In this document: positions 6,801-7,682 of the stretch, piece by piece
Position numbering within the stretch: position 1 is the first letter of the stretch
Layout of the letters: each line of letters starts with the position of its first letter
Source: Parachlamydiaceae bacterium
Lineage (GTDB): Bacteria > Chlamydiota > Chlamydiia > Chlamydiales > Parachlamydiaceae
Direction of reading: 5' to 3'
DNA length: 7,682 nt
Assembly: GCA_013815395.1 (NCBI GenBank)
Contig: JACDGH010000008.1
Span: 1 to 7,682 of the forward strand
Translations under genes and position numbers: made by a program
The notes under the pieces: generated by a model
The model's database searches: none
Told to the model about the DNA's origin: nothing
Seen by the model: the letters and a program-made list of their open reading frames with translations, nothing else

Positions 6801-7358
6801 TTAAAGCGCCTTAGCTTTGAGCTCATTGTATATTGCATCTTTATGAACAAAATATGATGATGTAACCTCTGCTATTATTTTTGAATTACCCATGAAGCCA
6901 ACAGAAGGAGTATTTCCCATAGGAATAGGAGCCATTAATCCAAGTGTGCCAGCAGTAATAAAGTCAACTCCAAATGCATGAAGATGGAATAAAGCATTTT
7001 GTTTTAAATTAGCTTTCGAGGTTTTGTCCTCTAAACGCGTTGATTGAATGCCTTGGCCGGCCGCTGCAAACCCATGATATACAATTCCTGGTATTGAGCA
7101 GAGCAAAGGTACAACTAGCACATACACAAGACGTGCAAGGGCTCGAATCGGCTTTCCAATATATCTAGAAATGCGACCTTGTCCTCTATTTGGAGGATTT
7201 AATAAATTCGATCTTGCGGCAAAAAGTAAGGCTTGGCCAGCAAATGATGCAGGGACTTGATCGGACTTTAGTGGTAATACTTTAGTATTAGCTTGATTTT
7301 TTGTATGAGCCAACGGCGTAAAACTTGTTGGATCGATTGTTGAATTATTAACTGTCAT
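6801..7358 (-). CDS. hypothetical protein with hydrophobic segments, possibly Chlamydiota-specific
   Basis: I do not recognise a characterised family in this 185-residue protein. The first 35 residues are polar and rich in Asn, Ser and Thr, without a Sec signal. A strongly hydrophobic stretch spans about 75-100 (LARLVYVLVVPLLCSIPGIV and on), preceded by an Arg-rich region (61-76), which would favour the N-terminus staying on the cytoplasmic side. A second, weaker hydrophobic stretch lies near 128-147 (FGVDFITAGTLGLMAPIP), after a charged linker. The C-terminus is a charged helix-like tail (160-185). Two hydrophobic lobes and a polar N-terminus loosely resemble chlamydial inclusion-membrane (Inc) proteins, but the linker is longer than typical. 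The start is secure: AAGGAG at 7368-7373, nine bases upstream. It has its own promoter, dyad and terminator and appears monocistronic. Function unknown. Confidence 0.8.
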   Translation of the reverse strand: MTVNNSTIDPTSFTPLAHTKNQANTKVLPLKSDQVPASFAGQALLFAARSNLLNPPNRGQGRISRYIGKPIRALARLVYVLVVPLLCSIPGIVYHGFAAAGQGIQSTRLEDKTSKANLKQNALFHLHAFGVDFITAGTLGLMAPIPMGNTPSVGFMGNSKIIAEVTSSYFVHKDAIYNELKAKAL

Positions 7359-7401
7359 AATATTAAACTCCTTTTTAATTGTTGATATCTATTAAAAACT
7401 C

Positions 7402-7417
7402 TAAAGCAGTTGCTTTA
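7402..7417. promoter_or_regulatory. dyad at the expected transcription start, candidate operator
   Basis: TAAAGCA (7402-7408) and TGCTTTA (7411-7417) form a perfect 7+7 inverted repeat with two bases between. It covers about +1 to +16 of the transcript predicted from the extended -10 at 7425-7433. A compact dyad at this place is where a dimeric repressor would bind; no regulator is encoded nearby. It could also be a short hairpin in the leader. Confidence 0.4.
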
Positions 7418-7424
7418 TAAAGAC

Positions 7425-7433
7425 AGTATAGCA
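7425..7433 (-). promoter_or_regulatory. extended -10 promoter for the 185-codon gene
   Basis: The reverse strand reads TGCTATACT, a TGN motif joined to a TATACT -10 box that differs from consensus at one base. No good -35 is visible at 16 to 18 bases upstream, as expected for extended -10 promoters. Initiation near 7418 leaves a leader of about 60 bases. Confidence 0.45.
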
Positions 7434-7503
7434 AGAATTTGTTAAGGCATAATAAATTATTTATTAAGATTTAAATAAATTTCATATATTCGCGAGATGT
7501 ATT

Positions 7504-7554
7504 TACCCATACCACTCAGCACTCGCTATGCTTGTTGCCGGCTTGTATGGGGTA
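7504..7554. repeat. 51-base inverted repeat, REP-like
   Basis: TACCCATAC (7504-7512) pairs with GTATGGGGTA (7545-7554) over nine base pairs with one bulged G, around a 32-base loop. The loop is GC-rich for this genome and includes two CACTC copies (7513-7517, 7520-7524) and a self-complementary GCCGGC (7537-7542). The base composition shift and fold suggest a dispersed extragenic element, but only one copy is in the window. Confidence 0.45.
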
Positions 7555-7620
7555 CACAATGAAAGAAAAATGAGCAAAAAAGATGGAACATTGTTCTGAA
7601 AAACAATATATTTGAAACCA

Positions 7621-7661
7621 TGCCAAAAATATAAAGTTATATTATGATATACTTTTTGGCA
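7621..7661. repeat. 13-bp stem-loop near the right edge
   Basis: TGCCAAAAA (7621-7629) pairs perfectly with TTTTTGGCA (7653-7661), and TATA (7630-7633) adds four pairs with 7648-7651 past a bulged C at 7652. The loop is 14 bases. No T-tract follows in either direction, so termination is doubtful. It could be an operator-like dyad or leader structure for a gene beyond the window. Confidence 0.5.
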
Positions 7662-7682
7662 GGTTAATGCATTCTTATATTC

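Larger units (their letters stand above)
7434..7682. other. gene-free right end with several inverted repeats
   Basis: No reading frame here looks coding; the longest short start (ATG at 7570) ends after nine codons. The stretch is AT-rich apart from a GC-richer island at 7504-7555. It contains the foldbacks at 7504-7554 and 7621-7661 and a small hairpin, ATTGTT (7590-7595) with AACAAT (7602-7607). A gene may begin just beyond the window. Confidence 0.6.

Noticed and set aside
7531..7541. CTTGTTGCCGG shared with the palindrome arm at 6530-6540, suggesting one repeat family
   Set aside because: An 11-base match is expected by chance in a window this long; the flanking sequences do not align.
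7586..7596. GAACATTGTTC as a LexA-type SOS box
   Set aside because: The spacing between half-sites is three, not the four of the Gram-positive LexA box, and there is no gene start beside it in the window.
7570..7599. Nine-codon open frame (ATG at 7570)
   Set aside because: Too short and without a clear Shine-Dalgarno; no evidence for a leader peptide.

Overview
The window looks like a chromosomal segment of an environmental, amoeba-associated member of the Chlamydiota (Parachlamydia/Protochlamydia type). The basis is the AT-rich composition, chlamydia-like housekeeping proteins, an rplM-rpsI pair, and two genes unlike ordinary housekeeping genes: a Ser/Thr-rich 560-residue oxygenase-like protein and a small putative membrane protein. 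The species cannot be fixed from sequence reading alone.

Layout. On the minus strand at the left edge, rplM (uL13, 298-744) is followed after 16 bases by rpsI (uS9, cut by the window edge at base 1), a ribosomal-protein operon with a sigma70-type promoter at 810-839. Divergent from it on the plus strand is a 560-codon gene (1025-2707). I read it as a divergent, compact lipoxygenase: it carries the H-x4-H pair, the H-x3-H pair and the C-terminal isoleucine that bind the catalytic iron in this family, in the right order and at near-canonical spacing. A 387-base gene-free gap follows, holding a large three-way-junction inverted repeat (2713-2866) and a probable promoter for miaB (3095-4408), the radical-SAM tRNA methylthiotransferase. 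miaB converges on ligA (minus strand, NAD+-dependent DNA ligase). The two are separated by a bidirectional terminator-like hairpin built of 9-bp units. Immediately upstream of ligA lies an 85-nt, almost completely self-complementary palindrome (6520-6604). To its right are a terminator hairpin and a 185-codon minus-strand gene of unknown function (6801-7358) with a strong Shine-Dalgarno, an extended -10 promoter and a 7+7 dyad at the expected transcription start. The last 320 bases hold no convincing gene but several inverted repeats.

The housekeeping genes (translation, tRNA modification, replication/repair) do not form a pathway together. The most notable content is the lipoxygenase-like gene. 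It has no Sec signal peptide but a Ser/Thr-rich N-terminus, so one hypothesis is that it acts on polyunsaturated lipids of the eukaryotic host. That role is inference; the family assignment rests on residues visible in the translation and on recalled reference sequences, with no database search.
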